Shown here: positions 11,432 to 24,300 of the stretch, one piece after another
Position numbering within the stretch: position 1 is the stretch's first letter
How the letters are laid out: the number at the start of each line of letters is the position of its first letter
Origin: Begonia masoniana
Lineage: Eukaryota; Streptophyta; Magnoliopsida; Cucurbitales; Begoniaceae
Length of the DNA: 64,000 nucleotides
Assembly: GCA_022432975.1 (NCBI GenBank)
Contig: CM039509.1
Location: 19,995,432-20,059,431, forward strand
Reading direction: 5' to 3'
Position numbers and translations under genes: made by a program
The notes under the pieces: model-generated
What the model was told of the DNA's origin: nothing
What the model saw: only the letters and a program-made list of their open reading frames with translations
The model's database searches: none

Positions 11432-13524
11432 ATGCATAACCCTAGACGACCAAGGAGGCCTAGGCATGAACCCGAACCACCCAGAAATCTACTAGAGGAT
11501 TCTGTTAAGCAGTTAGCTGATATGGTTACCCGACAAGCAGAGCTGGTTGGAACTTTGATCGAGCACGGAGGAATTGGACATGCTGAAGCTGGTGCTAGTG
11601 GAAGTAGATTTCGGGGATTGAATCCTCCAGCATTCGAAGGCAGATTAACAGATCCTACAGCTGTAGATAGGTGGATTCACACTATTGAAAATATGTTCAA
11701 AGTTGCTGAGGTTGAAGAAGCCAATAAAGTTAAGTGTGCCATCTTTCGTTTGATCAACAACGCACAGAGCTGGTGGGAGTCGATAGAGTCTACTCTCGGT
11801 CATCAAGCCTTAACCTGGAGGGAGTTCAAAGACTTATTCTTCGACAAGTATTACAACCAAACGGCTCAGGCTGCAAAACGGATGGAATTCATGGCACTCA
11901 AGCAGACGGGATCGGTGGGAGATTACATTCAGCAATTTGAATTGTTATCCCGGTTCGCTAGCCACATGATCAGCCGTGAGGAAGACAAGATTTTTCAGTT
12001 TGTGCAGGGCCTGAAGCCTGAAATTTATATGTTGGTAAAGACTTTCGGGATTTCTAAAAGTTCGTTTACTGAAGTGGTGGCAAAGGCGTTAGAAGTTGAG
12101 GAAGCTGCTGATAAGTTATCCAGATCTGCTGAAAATCCGAAGAGAATGTTCAGAGAAATTACAGCACAATTTAATAGAGGTGGTTCTTCTTCGCAGCAAC
12201 AGGGGACCAAGTGACAGGGAGGAAATTTAAATGATCAGCGAGGAGGTAAAAAGCCACAACAACAGCAACAGCAGAAGAGAAGGTTCCCTTTGTGTTCTAA
12301 ATGTCAGAAATCTCATCCCGGAGAGTGTGGTCAATATGATGGGAAGTGTTACAATTGTCTTGAAGCTGGTCATGTCTCCCGTGAATGTCCAAAGCCAAGA
12401 GTCATTCGATGTTTTAAGTGTAATCAAACAGGACATACAATTACCAATTGCCCGACAGAAAAGAAAGGTCCAGTTAAAGCCATACCTCGAATTTTTGCCA
12501 TGATCGAGCCTGACGATGAGTATCGTTCTGCAGTGATCTCAGGTACCGTGTTTGTAAATTCAGTGCCCGCATTTACTTTAATAGACTCAGGTGCTTCTCA
12601 TTCCTTTGTGGCAACTGCGTTTGTGGTGAAAGTGAATATGGAAGTGAGTCCGGCTAAATGTTTTTATGATGTGAAGCTACCTTCTGGTGAGTGTCTGCAT
12701 TCAGAGCAGATAGTATTGAATAGTTTGATATCAGTTGGAAAGAAGCAACTGCCTGCTGATTTGATAGTTATGGGGATGACCGGGTATGATGTGATACTCG
12801 GTATGGACTGGCTATTTCGTCACCATGCCACTATTAATTGCCGAGCAGGAACCGTTAATTTCTATCCTCTGGATGGTGAGAAGCTTTCATTACAATCATT
12901 GAAGCATGTACAGAAGCTTTCAATTATGGCACCGATGGATGTGAGGAGATCTATTATGGGTGAGTATGTTTGTTTTCTTGCAACCATAGTAGATTTTCAT
13001 GCTTTGGTAGAAGTTAAACCTCAGGATATAGTTATAGTTCGTGATTTTCCTGAAGTGTTCCTGGATGATTTGCCTGGTCTACCTCCGGACCGGGAAATCG
13101 AATTTGTAATTGATACTTATCCTGGAGCTGAGCCTGTTTCAAAGAATCCCTACAGGTTAGCTCCTCCAGAGTTAAAGGAACTAAAGAAGCAGTTGGAGGA
13201 ATTGGTTGATAAGGGCTTTATACGCCCTAGTTTCTCGCCCTGGGGAGCGCCCGTGTTGTTTGTCAAGAAGAAAGACGGCTTGCTTCGTATGTGTATCGAT
13301 TACCGAGAATTAAATAAGCTGACAGTGAAAAATAAATATCCGTTGCCGAGGATCGACGATTTGTTTGATCAATTGCAGGGAGCCCGGGTGTTTTCTAAGA
13401 TCGATCTGAGATCAGGGTACTACCAATTAAAGGTTAGATCGCAGGATATTCCGAAGACAGCTTTCCGGACTCGGTATGGACATTATGAGTTCCTGGTTAT
13501 GTCGTTCGGATTGACGAATGCTCC
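11432..13524 (+). pseudogene. gag-pol: gag-pol of element B, 5' portion (Gag, protease, start of RT)
   Basis: One frame from ATG 11432, interrupted by TGA at 12212-12214 (codon 261) in the linker after the Gag core; the same frame continues beyond it. Gag has the usual helical core with WW and YF-type signatures. Then come two CCHC knuckles, [15 protein letters not shown] and [15 protein letters not shown]; protease with [11 protein letters not shown] and the ILGMDWL motif; and reverse transcriptase up to SFGLTNAP, where element F splits it (duplication GCTCC). The rest lies at 28558-30975. The TGA is compatible with a C-to-T change of CGA. Two knuckles instead of one sets B apart from A and F. 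Confidence 0.92.
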
Positions 13525-13540
13525 TGTAACGACCCACAAT
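13525..13540 (-). other. 16-bp extra terminus on the F 3' LTR
   Basis: The left end reads TGTAACGACCCACAAT and then the normal LTR start TGTAACGACCCC at 13541. The CCACAAT part equals the spacer plus first PBS bases beside the 5' LTR (20927-20933); the rest repeats the LTR tip. The target duplication sits outside these 16 bp, so they were integrated with the element. Confidence 0.85.
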
Positions 13541-13949
13541 TGTAACGACCCCGGCCAGGAGCCGTCACGTACTCATATACTTTCATTAACCGTTTGCCTG
13601 ACTTTTACTATTATTACATTCACTTACTATCTCACAACAAACTTCCACATTATACATATATATTTTTTTTTAAACTGGTAATAGAGACGCAGAACCATTA
13701 AGGAAAACGTACCCTCTCGTGCCCGACTTCCCACGCCTCGTCGGCTCAAACTTTCACAGAGTCGAGCGACTAGACTCGGTCATTGGTTTCTTGACAATTC
13801 CGGGAAAAGAGGAGGTATCCTCAATCCTCTTAACATAATACCACTCGGGTTTGCATGGGTTGCATGCGTTGACAGCCCTCAGAAATTTAGTCGTCCGGTC
13901 ATCACGTGCATTACGCGTGACTCGCTTAACGTCACCTAAAAGGAGACAT

Positions 13950-14420
13950 CTTCCGGTGGACACGTGGGTCTCGCGTGCTAAATTAAAACATCATCATCCG
14001 GTCGCTAATCGACAAAACACATTTTCTTCATCTTCCGGTGAACACGTGGGTCTCACGTGCTAAATTAAAACATCATCCGGTCGCTAATCGACAAAACACA
14101 TTTTCTTCATCTTCCGGTGAACACGTGAGTCTCGCGTGCTAAATTAAAACATCATCCGGTCGCTAATCGACAAAACACATTTTTCATCTTCCGGTGAACA
14201 CGTGAGTCTCGCGTGCTAAATTAAAACATCATCCGGTCGCTAATCGACAAAACACATTTTTCATCTTCCGGTGAACACGTGGGTCTCACGTGCTAAATTA
14301 AAACATCATCCGGTCGCTAATCGACAAAACACATTTTTCATCTTCCGGTGAACACGTGGGTCTCGCGTGCTAAATTAAAACATCATCCGGTCGCTAATCG
14401 ACAAAACACATTTCCTTCAT
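13950..14420 (-). repeat. 77/79-bp tandem array, 6 units, F 3' LTR
   Basis: Units begin CTTCCGGTG(A/G)ACACGTG and end with TTTTTCAT or TTTTCTTCAT, giving 77 or 79 bp. Units here are less uniform than in the sister LTR. A decayed continuation with CCGATGACGTCAGCCGGAAG lies at 14420-14580. The array is downstream of the last predicted LTR donor in sense. Confidence 0.93.
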
Positions 14421-14896
14421 CTTCCGGTGACGTCATCCGGAAGACTAAACCATCAAACAATTATCCTTCGGCATCTGCCGATGACGTCAGCCGGAAGACT
14501 AAACCATCAAACTCTAACATTCGGCATTTGCCGATGACGTCAGCCGGAAGATTGCCTCATCCAGCTTCCATCTTACGGTAGAGAACACTAAAACATCAAA
14601 GGACTCCTTTCAACTGGAAGAAAACACAACTCGTCAAAATGCATATAGCTGAAGACATAAGCAACAGATCATTCATAAATCTATATAACCATTCCCTGAC
14701 TCAGTGATCCACTAGACGGTTTCAAACTCAACGTTTAAAATAATCTCATCCTACTTAATCTACCATATCCTTTAACTTACTGTAACATGAGAGTTTAAAC
14801 CAGGGGTCATAAATCGCCTCTCCAGCCCCGCACTGTCACCTTGAGCATCCTCCAGCAACCAGCCTTAAGCGTCCTCTTTGCACATAACATCCTCAC

Positions 14897-15985
14897 CTGA
14901 ACCTTCTTCACCTACACCATAAGGTTTAACTATAAGCCTAATGCTTAGTAAGGAATGCATGCTGACAGATATACATGAATATACAATTTAAAGAGACATA
15001 ATTCGTAAACCATTCTTCATTCATGTTCATCTTTATCATTTACATAACATGTATTAAGGCAGGGAACGAGGGAGGAAGACAGGGGTACATAGTCATTTGC
15101 CTATCGCGGCAGTCATGCATAATTATTTGCCTATCGCGGCAACCCAACCATGATACATCACTCGGCCTCCCCAGTGGGAAAATTCGCGAGCCATACATAT
15201 CATTACTCGGCCTCCACCAGTGGGAGATTTCGCGAGTCATACATATCATTACTCGGCCTCCACCAGTGGGAGATTTCGCGAGTCATACATATCATTACTC
15301 GGCCTCCACCAGTGGGAGAATTCGCGAGTCATACATAGCATAGTCTTTTCCCCGTTCTGCACTTAATTATGGTTACATTTACTTTTCATGTTCTCTACTT
15401 AATCATAAACGTGGGCATAATGCATAGACATGAGGTTCACAGAGAAAAGTCATACCATAAGGACAAGTAGAACATCCTGTAACTTTACATTTACTTACAC
15501 AACTTCTTCATGTCGTGGAAATAACAAATCATAGTCAACAAGTTAACATTTCAGTGATTTCCTAATACCCTTGCGGTGTAGGGCCCTAGTGGCCGGAAAT
15601 CTTAACACATTCACTTACCTGGATTCCTTAGCAATCCGAACTTCCTTTCTTTAACTTCTTCACCTAAAACATGTACATTACAGTAGTTAAAACAAAGTCC
15701 TAGTAGTCCTAATCATAAACCATCCTAGGATCTAATAGCTAAAGTCATTCCGATTCCTCTGTTTGACACACTGCAGTCTGAAATCCGAAACTAGGTGGAC
15801 AGGTTTTACCATTGATTAAATCCGAGTTGGTTACTTAAATACTCAGAATCGATTCGGGATGACATTTCTACTCTCAGATTAAGAAAATCACAACCTGCTC
15901 GGCCACTGCTAAAAATCCGAACTCAGTGCCGAGCTGAAAACAGAGCTCTATTTACTAATGAATGACTACATTGTCCATTTCATAC
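14897..15985 (-). other. Predicted splice cascade in the F 3' LTR
   Basis: Sense (minus): donor CGAG|GTATGA at 15985; acceptor GTTTTAG ending 15664; exon 45 nt (15663-15619); donor CCAG|GTAAGT at 15618; acceptor GGTGTAG ending 14912; microexon 15 nt (14911-14897); donor TCAG|GTGAGG at 14896. Introns 322 and 707 nt; the second contains the 46-bp array. The solo LTR G repeats this pattern. Confidence 0.6.
15161..15343 (-). repeat. 46-bp tandem array, 4 units, F 3' LTR
   Basis: Four units beginning CTCGGCCTCC and containing GATTTCGCGAGTCATACATA, with small differences. It is the counterpart of the at least 51-unit array in the 5' LTR and lies inside predicted intron 2. Confidence 0.92.
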
Positions 15986-16138
15986 CTCGGGTGTGGATTT
16001 GCAGAGAAAAGCAAGCTCGAAACCGGTCGTCGGCAGAGGAAAGTTCTGGTAGCCGAGAGCAAGAACTTGGAAGAGAAGAAATCGCCGAGAGGGAATGTCG
16101 GCTACAGTGGCAATAAATGAGATTTAAGGTTTCCATTT

Positions 16139-16151
16139 CCTATTTATACTA
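16139..16151 (-). promoter_or_regulatory. TATA box of the F LTR
   Basis: The minus strand reads TAGTATAAATAGG, a close match to the plant TATA consensus. An identical copy is in the 5' LTR at about 28382-28394. G has TATAAAAAG at the same place. Confidence 0.75.
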
Positions 16152-16309
16152 AATCCATCGATTTTAATTTACAAAACTGCCACCCAACCTAGTTTTACTT
16201 AACTTGTAATAATTTGTCTTAACATTAAATTTTAAATCATAAAGGTTAAATAAGAGGGTGACAATGAAAATGGTCAGAAAATCACCTGGCCGAAATGTCG
16301 GGTGTTACA

Positions 16310-16325
16310 TCCACCCCTCCTTAAA
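16310..16325 (-). promoter_or_regulatory. Polypurine tract of F
   Basis: The minus strand reads TTTAAGGAGGGGTGGA directly before the 3' LTR: the plus-strand DNA primer. Confidence 0.85.
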
Positions 16326-16350
16326 CAAAATTTTCGTCCTCGAAAATTGC

Positions 16351-19300
16351 TCAAGCAAATAACTTAGGATATTTGTCCAACATCTCCTGCTGTCTTTCCC
16401 ATGTGGCTTCTTCAATGCCGTGATTTGTCCATAAAACTTTCACCAAAGGAATCTCTTTGTTTCTCAGAGTCTTGACTGCATATTCCAAAATCTGTATTGG
16501 TTTCTCTTCATACTCCAGTGTCGGCTCTAAACCAATATCCGATGGCTGGATGACCTGCATCGGATCACGCATACACTTCCTTAACATTGACACATGGAAG
16601 ACATTATGAACTTTATCCAATGATGGAGGCAGTTGCAGTCTGTAAGCTGTACTTCCAACTTTTGCCAAGACAGGGAAGGGTCCAATAAATCTCGGATTAA
16701 GTTTTCCCTTCTTGCCAAATCTTAAGACTCCTTTAAATGGTGACACCTTTAAGAATACTTCATCTCCTACTGCAAACTCGAGTTCCCTTCTCCTTCGATC
16801 TGCATAACACTTCTGCCGGCTTTGTGCAGTCATCATTCTTTTCCGAATAGTTGCAATCTTATCTGACATTTGCTGCAGAATATCGAGTCCAAGAAGTTTT
16901 GTTTCACCAACCTCGTCCCAATAAAGAGGTGACCTACATTTCCTACCATACAGAGCTTCATATGGTGCCATACCGATGGTGGACTGATAACTGTTATTGT
17001 AGGAGAATTCAACTAGCGGTAAATGTCTACTCCAAGTTGTCTGAAAGTCAAGTACACATGCTCTCAACATATCTTCGAGTATTTGAATCGTCCTTTCTGA
17101 TTGGCCATCGGTCTGTGGGTGAAAAGCTGTGCTGAAAGATAACTTTGTACCTAATGTACCTTGCAAACTTTTCCAGAATCGAGAGGTGAACCTGGGGTCA
17201 CGGTCAGAAACAATAGATACCGGGATCCCATGCAACCTAATAATTTCCTGAACATAAAGATCAGCAAATTGGTCCATCGTATAGGTGGTCCTTACAGGTA
17301 AGAAATGGGCTGATTTCGTCAGTCTATCCACCACAACCCAAATACAGTCATGTCCTTTTGTCGTCTTAGGTAGTCCTACAACGAAATCCATAGCTATGTG
17401 TTCCCACTTCCACTCGGGAATAGGCAACGGCTGAAGAGTACCTCCTGGACGCTGGTGCTCGGCCTTGACTTGTTGGCATACTAAACAGGACTCTACATAC
17501 TTAGCAACATCCCTTTTTAGGTTAGGCCACCAGTACTGTAACTTCAGGTCTCGGTACATCTTGGTGCAGCCAGGATGTACAGAAAAGGAAGAGGAGTGCG
17601 CCTCAGCTAAGATCAACTTACGCAAACCCGCATCATTAGGAATGCACCACCGATTTCTAAACCTCAGGATCCCATCCTTTGAGAGACTGAACTCGGAGGT
17701 GGTGTCCTTCAACTTATCCATCATGTTGATATTTCCCACTGAATCCTTCTGTTGTGCATCCTTGATCTTTTCCAAAATTGTTGGTTGAATAGTTAACTCA
17801 GCGAGCAAAACTGATAACTCTGGAACTATCTCCAAGTCGAATTTCTGAACTTCTGTTCTTAAGGGTATAGACATGGTTGAAACCACGGGCTGCATTGTTG
17901 TTGACATCCTACTCAACGCATCAGCTACAGAGTTAGCCTTCCCGGGGTGATACTTGATCTCAAAATCGTAATCCTTGACATACTCCAACCAACGTCTCTG
18001 TCTCATGTTCAATTCTTTCTGTGTGAAGAGGTACTTTAGACTTTTATGGTCAGAAAACACCTCACATTGCTGTCCATATAAATAGTGCCTCCAAATCTTC
18101 AAGGCAAAAACAACGGCAGCTAATTCTAGATCGTGAGTGGGGTAATTTTGCTCGTAACTCTTTAGCTGCCTAGAAGCATACGCTATAACTTTACCCTCTT
18201 GCATCAGAACACAACCTAAACCGACTTTAGATGCATCACAGTAAACACTAAATTTTCCTTCTTCGGTTGGGAGGGTCAATACAGGGGCTGTTGTTAACTT
18301 CAGTTTTAACGTCTGGAAGCTGTCTTCACAGGCTTCAGTCCAAGAATACTTAATGTCCTTCTTTGTCAAACCTGTCAGGGGTTTAGCTATCATGGAAAAT
18401 CCCTTGATGAACTTCCTGTAATAGCCTGCCAATCCAAGGAAGCTGCGGACTTCGCTGGCATTCTTAGGTTGAGGCCAATCCTTTACTGCCTGAATTTTGG
18501 TCGGGTCCACAGATATGCCATTAGCAGAAACTACATGGCCAAGGAAATTAACCTTATCTAACCAAAACTCACACTTAGACAGTTTGGCGTAAAGTTGATG
18601 CTCCTTCAATGTCGTCAAAACTACTTTCAAATGTTCTTCATGGTCAGCCACAGTTCGGGAATATATCAAGATATCATCTATGAATACAATCACAAACTTA
18701 TCTAAATACTCGCGAAACACACGGTTCATTAAATCCATGAAGGCTGCAGGGGCGTTTGTCAATCCAAACGACATGACTAAGAATTCATAATGTCCATAGC
18801 GGGTTCTGAAGGCTGTCTTTGGTATATCTCCTTCTTTAACCTTCAGTTGGTAATAACCCGAACGTAAATCTATCTTTGAAAATACCTTAGCTCCTTGCAA
18901 TTGGTCAAACAAATCGTCAATCCTAGGTAAGGGGTACCTATTCTTGATTGTCAACTTATTTAGTTCCCTGTAGTCTATGCACATTCTAAGAGAACCATCC
19001 TTCTTCCTTACAAATAAGACTGGTGCACCCCAAGGAGAACTGCTGGGGCGAATAAATCCCTTGTCAACCAATTCCTGCAGTTGAACCTTCAATTCTTTCA
19101 ACTCAACAGGTGCCATACGGTAAGGGTTCTTAGATACAGGTGATGCCTCAGGGTATGTATCAATTACAAACTCTATTTCTCTATCAGGTGGTATACCCGG
19201 TAAGTCATCTAAGAATGCCTCGGGAAACTCCCGGACTATAGGAATGTCCTGTAGCTCAGTTTTATTCTTCACCCGATCATCTATAACACTAGCCAGGTAG

Positions 19301-20772
19301 CTCTCACAACCACATCTCAGCATTCGGTATATTTCTAGTGAGGATATAATTGGTATCTTACTTATTTTAGGAATAGCTTGGAAGGAATAATGATTACCAT
19401 TTGGGGGTCTAAAATCAACTATTCCGGATCTACAACTTATCGTGGCATGATGTCTAAATAACCAATCCATTCCTAATATCACTTCATACCCTTTTATGTT
19501 AATGACAATTAATTCCGCATAGAGATTCTTATCCCCTAAGGACACGACGTCACCCTTAACAATCTGTTCTGAATGTAGGGACTTCCCTGATGGCAACCCA
19601 ACACTATATGACCTTTCAGCTGGTAAGGGTCCTATGTTATGTTTGCATACAAACAAGGTTGATATAAACGAGTGTGTGGCCCCTGTATCTATGAGTGTAT
19701 AAGCAGCACAACCACAGATCATGATGGTACCTGATATGACTGTATGTTGATCAGCTCCCTCATCTTCCATCAACGCATACACTCTGGGTACAACCCTTGC
19801 ACGGTTCGGGTCTGGCGGCATGGGACAATCTCTGACCATGTGTCCGGTCTTATCACACCTGAAACACCGGCCAGAAAGCAGCTTGCACTCACCATGGTGG
19901 TTCTTCTGACATGTAGGGCATAGAGGCGCCAGAGGTCTCTTTCCTTTTCCCTGGTCATCATTCTGGTTGAGGGGCCTCTTCATTCCATGCTGCTGTTGCT
20001 GTGGTCCCCTGTTCTGTCGTGGCTGCCAACCTTTGTTCTGACGTGGTGGCGGCTGAGCGTCCTTCATGAGTTTCTTTGGCTGATCGCGCTGTGCGTATGC
20101 TGTCATTTCTGCCTCTTCCAGCTCCAAGGCCTTGGCCGTCACATCCCCATAAGGTACATTATGTATCCCAGCAGTCTTCACCTTCATGTACAGACTTGGC
20201 TTCAGTCCTTGAACAAACTGGTAAATCTTATCTTCCTCATCCTCAATCATACGGGGAGCAAACCGTGATAAAGCATCAAATTCACATATATAATCCGTCA
20301 CAGAGCCAGTTTGTCGTAGATTCATGAACTCCTTCTTCTTGTTGGCCCGAACAGTCCTATTGAAGTACTTGTCAAAGAAGGCAGTCTTGAACATCCCCCA
20401 GGTCATAGCTTCGGCATTAGCGGTGCTCTGGATCGAGTCCCACCAATGCCTTGCACTTAACTCCAAATGAAAGACAGCATAGGTGACCTTATCCCCTTCG
20501 TCAACCTTTGCATACTTAAACATGTCTTCAATCTTTCGGATCCACTCCTCAGCATGAATAGGATCTGAAACATACCCATTAAACACCGGGGGTCGAAGCC
20601 GGTGAAAGCGCTCACCCCCATGATCATGAGTTGCGTTAGTACTGGAGTTGCCTTGTTCTTCCCTAGCTGTCATCAGTCGTTCTATCTGGTGAGATTGGCG
20701 CATGACCAACTCAGTCAACTGAGCAATAGCATTGCTATCCTCATTGCTCTCTCTCTGTTGACCTCTAACCAT
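16351..20772 (-). CDS. gag-pol: Gag-Pol polyprotein of element F, intact (1473 aa)
   Basis: Start taken at ATG 20772 ([12 protein letters not shown]); six more open codons upstream begin with TTG and overlap a predicted acceptor. Domains by residue: Gag core about 60-230; basic Q/R-rich linker; CCHC knuckle [15 protein letters not shown] near 303; protease DTGATHSF near 360; reverse transcriptase with the catalytic FIDD at 697-700; RNase H from YCDASK near 846; integrase HHCC (H-H, then [15 protein letters not shown]) near 1070; integrase core with [15 protein letters not shown] and TDGQSERT near 1190-1220; and a C-terminal chromodomain-like tail with [11 protein letters not shown] and EEATWERQQ at about 1415-1470. 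No stop or frameshift. The length fits a full Tekay/Del-type polyprotein. It is expected to be cleaved by its own protease. Confidence 0.96.
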   Translation of the reverse strand: MVRGQQRESNEDSNAIAQLTELVMRQSHQIERLMTAREEQGNSSTNATHDHGGERFHRLRPPVFNGYVSDPIHAEEWIRKIEDMFKYAKVDEGDKVTYAVFHLELSARHWWDSIQSTANAEAMTWGMFKTAFFDKYFNRTVRANKKKEFMNLRQTGSVTDYICEFDALSRFAPRMIEDEEDKIYQFVQGLKPSLYMKVKTAGIHNVPYGDVTAKALELEEAEMTAYAQRDQPKKLMKDAQPPPRQNKGWQPRQNRGPQQQQHGMKRPLNQNDDQGKGKRPLAPLCPTCQKNHHGECKLLSGRCFRCDKTGHMVRDCPMPPDPNRARVVPRVYALMEDEGADQHTVISGTIMICGCAAYTLIDTGATHSFISTLFVCKHNIGPLPAERSYSVGLPSGKSLHSEQIVKGDVVSLGDKNLYAELIVINIKGYEVILGMDWLFRHHATISCRSGIVDFRPPNGNHYSFQAIPKISKIPIISSLEIYRMLRCGCESYLASVIDDRVKNKTELQDIPIVREFPEAFLDDLPGIPPDREIEFVIDTYPEASPVSKNPYRMAPVELKELKVQLQELVDKGFIRPSSSPWGAPVLFVRKKDGSLRMCIDYRELNKLTIKNRYPLPRIDDLFDQLQGAKVFSKIDLRSGYYQLKVKEGDIPKTAFRTRYGHYEFLVMSFGLTNAPAAFMDLMNRVFREYLDKFVIVFIDDILIYSRTVADHEEHLKVVLTTLKEHQLYAKLSKCEFWLDKVNFLGHVVSANGISVDPTKIQAVKDWPQPKNASEVRSFLGLAGYYRKFIKGFSMIAKPLTGLTKKDIKYSWTEACEDSFQTLKLKLTTAPVLTLPTEEGKFSVYCDASKVGLGCVLMQEGKVIAYASRQLKSYEQNYPTHDLELAAVVFALKIWRHYLYGQQCEVFSDHKSLKYLFTQKELNMRQRRWLEYVKDYDFEIKYHPGKANSVADALSRMSTTMQPVVSTMSIPLRTEVQKFDLEIVPELSVLLAELTIQPTILEKIKDAQQKDSVGNINMMDKLKDTTSEFSLSKDGILRFRNRWCIPNDAGLRKLILAEAHSSSFSVHPGCTKMYRDLKLQYWWPNLKRDVAKYVESCLVCQQVKAEHQRPGGTLQPLPIPEWKWEHIAMDFVVGLPKTTKGHDCIWVVVDRLTKSAHFLPVRTTYTMDQFADLYVQEIIRLHGIPVSIVSDRDPRFTSRFWKSLQGTLGTKLSFSTAFHPQTDGQSERTIQILEDMLRACVLDFQTTWSRHLPLVEFSYNNSYQSTIGMAPYEALYGRKCRSPLYWDEVGETKLLGLDILQQMSDKIATIRKRMMTAQSRQKCYADRRRRELEFAVGDEVFLKVSPFKGVLRFGKKGKLNPRFIGPFPVLAKVGSTAYRLQLPPSLDKVHNVFHVSMLRKCMRDPMQVIQPSDIGLEPTLEYEEKPIQILEYAVKTLRNKEIPLVKVLWTNHGIEEATWERQQEMLDKYPKLFA

Positions 20773-20782
20773 CTTGGGATTC

Positions 20783-20843
20783 CTAGACAAATCATTTCAG
20801 ACATAATTTAACTTAATGACATACATGAATCATAAACACTTAC
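20783..20843 (-). other. Predicted 61-nt leader mini-intron of F
   Basis: The minus strand has AACT|GTAAGT at 20843 and TTTGTCTAG|GAAT ending 20783, 10 nt before the gag ATG. Its presence argues for MVRGQQ as the first residues of Gag. Confidence 0.55.
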
Positions 20844-20917
20844 AGTTGCTGAGGTGTGCTCAAGTGACAGTCAGTGCTGGAAGGCAGTCTGCAGAATCGG
20901 TTTTAGAACCTGGTTTT

Positions 20918-20929
20918 GCTTTGATACCA
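20918..20929 (-). promoter_or_regulatory. Primer-binding site of F
   Basis: The minus strand reads TGGTATCAAAGC, one mismatch to the initiator tRNA-Met complement, separated from the LTR by ATTG. Confidence 0.9.
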
Positions 20930-21343
20930 CAATTGTAACGACCCCGGCCAGGAGCCGTCACGTACTCATATACTTTCATTAACCGTTTGCCTGACTTTTA
21001 CTATTATTACATTCACTTACTATCTCACAAATAACTTCCACATTATACATATATATTTTTTTTTTAAACTGGTAATAGAGACGCAGAACCATTAAGGAAA
21101 ACGTACCCTCTCGTGCCCGACTTCCCACGCCTCGTCGGCTCAAACTTTCACAGAGTCGAGCGACTAGACTCGGTCATTGGTTTCTTGACAATTCCGGGAA
21201 AAGAGGAGGTATCCTCAATCCTCTTAACATAATACCACTCGGGTTTGCATGGGTTGCATGCGTTGACAGCCCTCAGAAATTTAGTCGTTCGGTCATCACG
21301 TGCATTACGCGTGACTCGCTTAACGTCACCTAAAAGGAGACAT

Positions 21344-24300
21344 CTTCCGGTGGACACGTGGGTCTCGCGTGCTAAATTAAAACATCATCATCCGGTCGCT
21401 AATCGACAAAACACATTTTCTTCATCTTCCGGTGAACACGTGGGTCTCACGTGCTAAATTAAAACATCATCCGGTCGCTAATCGACAAAACACATTTTCT
21501 TCATCTTCCGGTGAACACGTGAGTCTCGCGTGCTAAATTAAAACATCATCCGGTCGCTAATCGACAAAACACATTTTTCATCTTCCGGTGAACACGTGAG
21601 TATCGCGTGCTAAATTAAAACATCATCCAGTCGCTAATCGACAAAACACATTTTTCATCTTCCGGTGAACACGTGGGTCTCACGTGCTAAATTAAAACAT
21701 CATCCGGTCGCTAATCGACAAAACACATTTTCTTCATCTTCCGGTGAACACGTGAGTCTCGCGTGCTAAATTAAAACATCATCCGGTCGCTAATCGACAA
21801 AACACATTTTTCATCTTCCGGTGAACACGTGGGTCTCGCGTGCTAAATTAAAACATCATCCGGTCGCTAATCGACAAAACACATTTTCTTCATCTTCCGG
21901 TGAACACGTGGGTCTCGCGTGCTAAATTAAAACATCATCCGGTCGCTAATCGACAAAACACATTTTTCATCTTCCGGTGAACACGTGGGTCTCGCGTGCT
22001 AAATTAAAACATCATCCGGTCGCTAATCGACAAAACACATTTTTCATCTTCCGGTGAACACGTGGGTCTCGCGTGCTAAATTAAAACATCATCCGGTCGC
22101 TAATCGACAAAACACATTTTTCATCTTCCGGTGAACACGTGGGTCTCGCGTGCTAAATTAAAACATCATCCGGTCGCTAATCGACAAAACACATTTTTCA
22201 TCTTCCGGTGAACACGTGGGTCTCGCGTGCTAAATTAAAACATCATCCGGTCGCTAATCGACAAAACACATTTTCTTCATCTTCCGGTGAACACGTGGGT
22301 CTCGCGTGCTAAATTAAAACATCATCCGGTCGCTAATCGACAAAACACATTTTTCATCTTCCGGTGAACACGTGGGTCTCGCGTGCTAAATTAAAACATC
22401 ATCCGGTCGCTAATCGACAAAACACATTTTTCATCTTCCGGTGAACACGTGGGTCTCGCGTGCTAAATTAAAACATCATCCGGTCGCTAATCGACAAAAC
22501 ACATTTTCTTCATCTTCCGGTGAACACGTGGGTCTCGCGTGCTAAATTAAAACATCATCCGGTCGCTAATCGACAAAACACATTTTCTTCATCTTCCGGT
22601 GAACACGTGGGTCTCGCGTGCTAAATTAAAACATCATCCGGTCGCTAATCGACAAAACACATTTTTCATCTTCCGGTGAACACGTGGGTCTCGCGTGCTA
22701 AATTAAAACATCATCCGGTCGCTAATCGACAAAACACATTTTTCATCTTCCGGTGAACACGTGGGTCTCGCGTGCTAAATTAAAACATCATCCGGTCGCT
22801 AATCGACAAAACACATTTTCTTCATCTTCCGGTGAACACGTGGGTCTCGCGTGCTAAATTAAAACATCATCCGGTCGCTAATCGACAAAACACATTTTCT
22901 TCATCTTCCGGTGAACACGTGGGTCTCGCGTGCTAAATTAAAACATCATCCGGTCGCTAATCGACAAAACACATTTTTCATCTTCCGGTGAACACGTGGG
23001 TCTCGCGTGCTAAATTAAAACATCATCCGGTCGCTAATCGACAAAACACATTTTTCATCTTCCGGTGAACACGTGGGTCTCGCGTGCTAAATTAAAACAT
23101 CATCCGGTCGCTAATCGACAAAACACATTTTCTTCATCTTCCGGTGAACACGTGGGTCTCGCGTGCTAAATTAAAACATCATCCGGTCGCTAATCGACAA
23201 AACACATTTTCTTCATCTTCCGGTGAACACGTGGGTCTCGCGTGCTAAATTAAAACATCATCCGGTCGCTAATCGACAAAACACATTTTTCATCTTCCGG
23301 TGAACACGTGGGTCTCGCGTGCTAAATTAAAACATCATCCGGTCGCTAATCGACAAAACACATTTTCTTCATCTTCCGGTGAACACGTGGGTCTCGCGTG
23401 CTAAATTAAAACATCATCCGGTCGCTAATCGACAAAACACATTTTTCATCTTCCGGTGAACACGTGGGTCTCGCGTGCTAAATTAAAACATCATCCGGTC
23501 GCTAATCGACAAAACACATTTTTCATCTTCCGGTGAACACGTGGGTCTCGCGTGCTAAATTAAAACATCATCCGGTCGCTAATCGACAAAACACATTTTT
23601 CATCTTCCGGTGAACACGTGGGTCTCGCGTGCTAAATTAAAACATCATCCGGTCGCTAATCGACAAAACACATTTTTCATCTTCCGGTGAACACGTGGGT
23701 CTCGCGTGCTAAATTAAAACATCATCCGGTCGCTAATCGACAAAACACATTTTTCATCTTCCGGTGAACACGTGGGTCTCGCGTGCTAAATTAAAACATC
23801 ATCCGGTCGCTAATCGACAAAACACATTTTCTTCATCTTCCGGTGAACACGTGGGTCTCGCGTGCTAAATTAAAACATCATCCGGTCGCTAATCGACAAA
23901 ACACATTTTTCATCTTCCGGTGAACACGTGGGTCTCGCGTGCTAAATTAAAACATCATCCGGTCGCTAATCGACAAAACACATTTTTCATCTTCCGGTGA
24001 ACACGTGGGTCTCGCGTGCTAAATTAAAACATCATCCGGTCGCTAATCGACAAAACACATTTTCTTCATCTTCCGGTGAACACGTGGGTCTCGCGTGCTA
24101 AATTAAAACATCATCCGGTCGCTAATCGACAAAACACATTTTCTTCATCTTCCGGTGAACACGTGGGTCTCGCGTGCTAAATTAAAACATCATCCGGTCG
24201 CTAATCGACAAAACACATTTTTCATCTTCCGGTGAACACGTGGGTCTCGCGTGCTAAATTAAAACATCATCCGGTCGCTAATCGACAAAACACATTTTTC

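Larger units (their letters stand above)
13541..16309 (-). repeat. 3' LTR of element F (2769 bp)
   Basis: Bounded by TGTAACGACCCC and GTCGGGTGTTACA. In sense it holds a TATA box (16139-16151), splice cascade (15985 to 14896), a 4-unit 46-bp array and a 6-unit 77/79-bp array. The purine tract lies just outside at 16310. It is the short-array partner of the 5' LTR. Confidence 0.93.

Noticed and set aside
12227..12503. Frames overlapping the B zinc-knuckle region on both strands
   Set aside because: Shadows of the Gag frame, which has two clear CCHC motifs in the correct phase.
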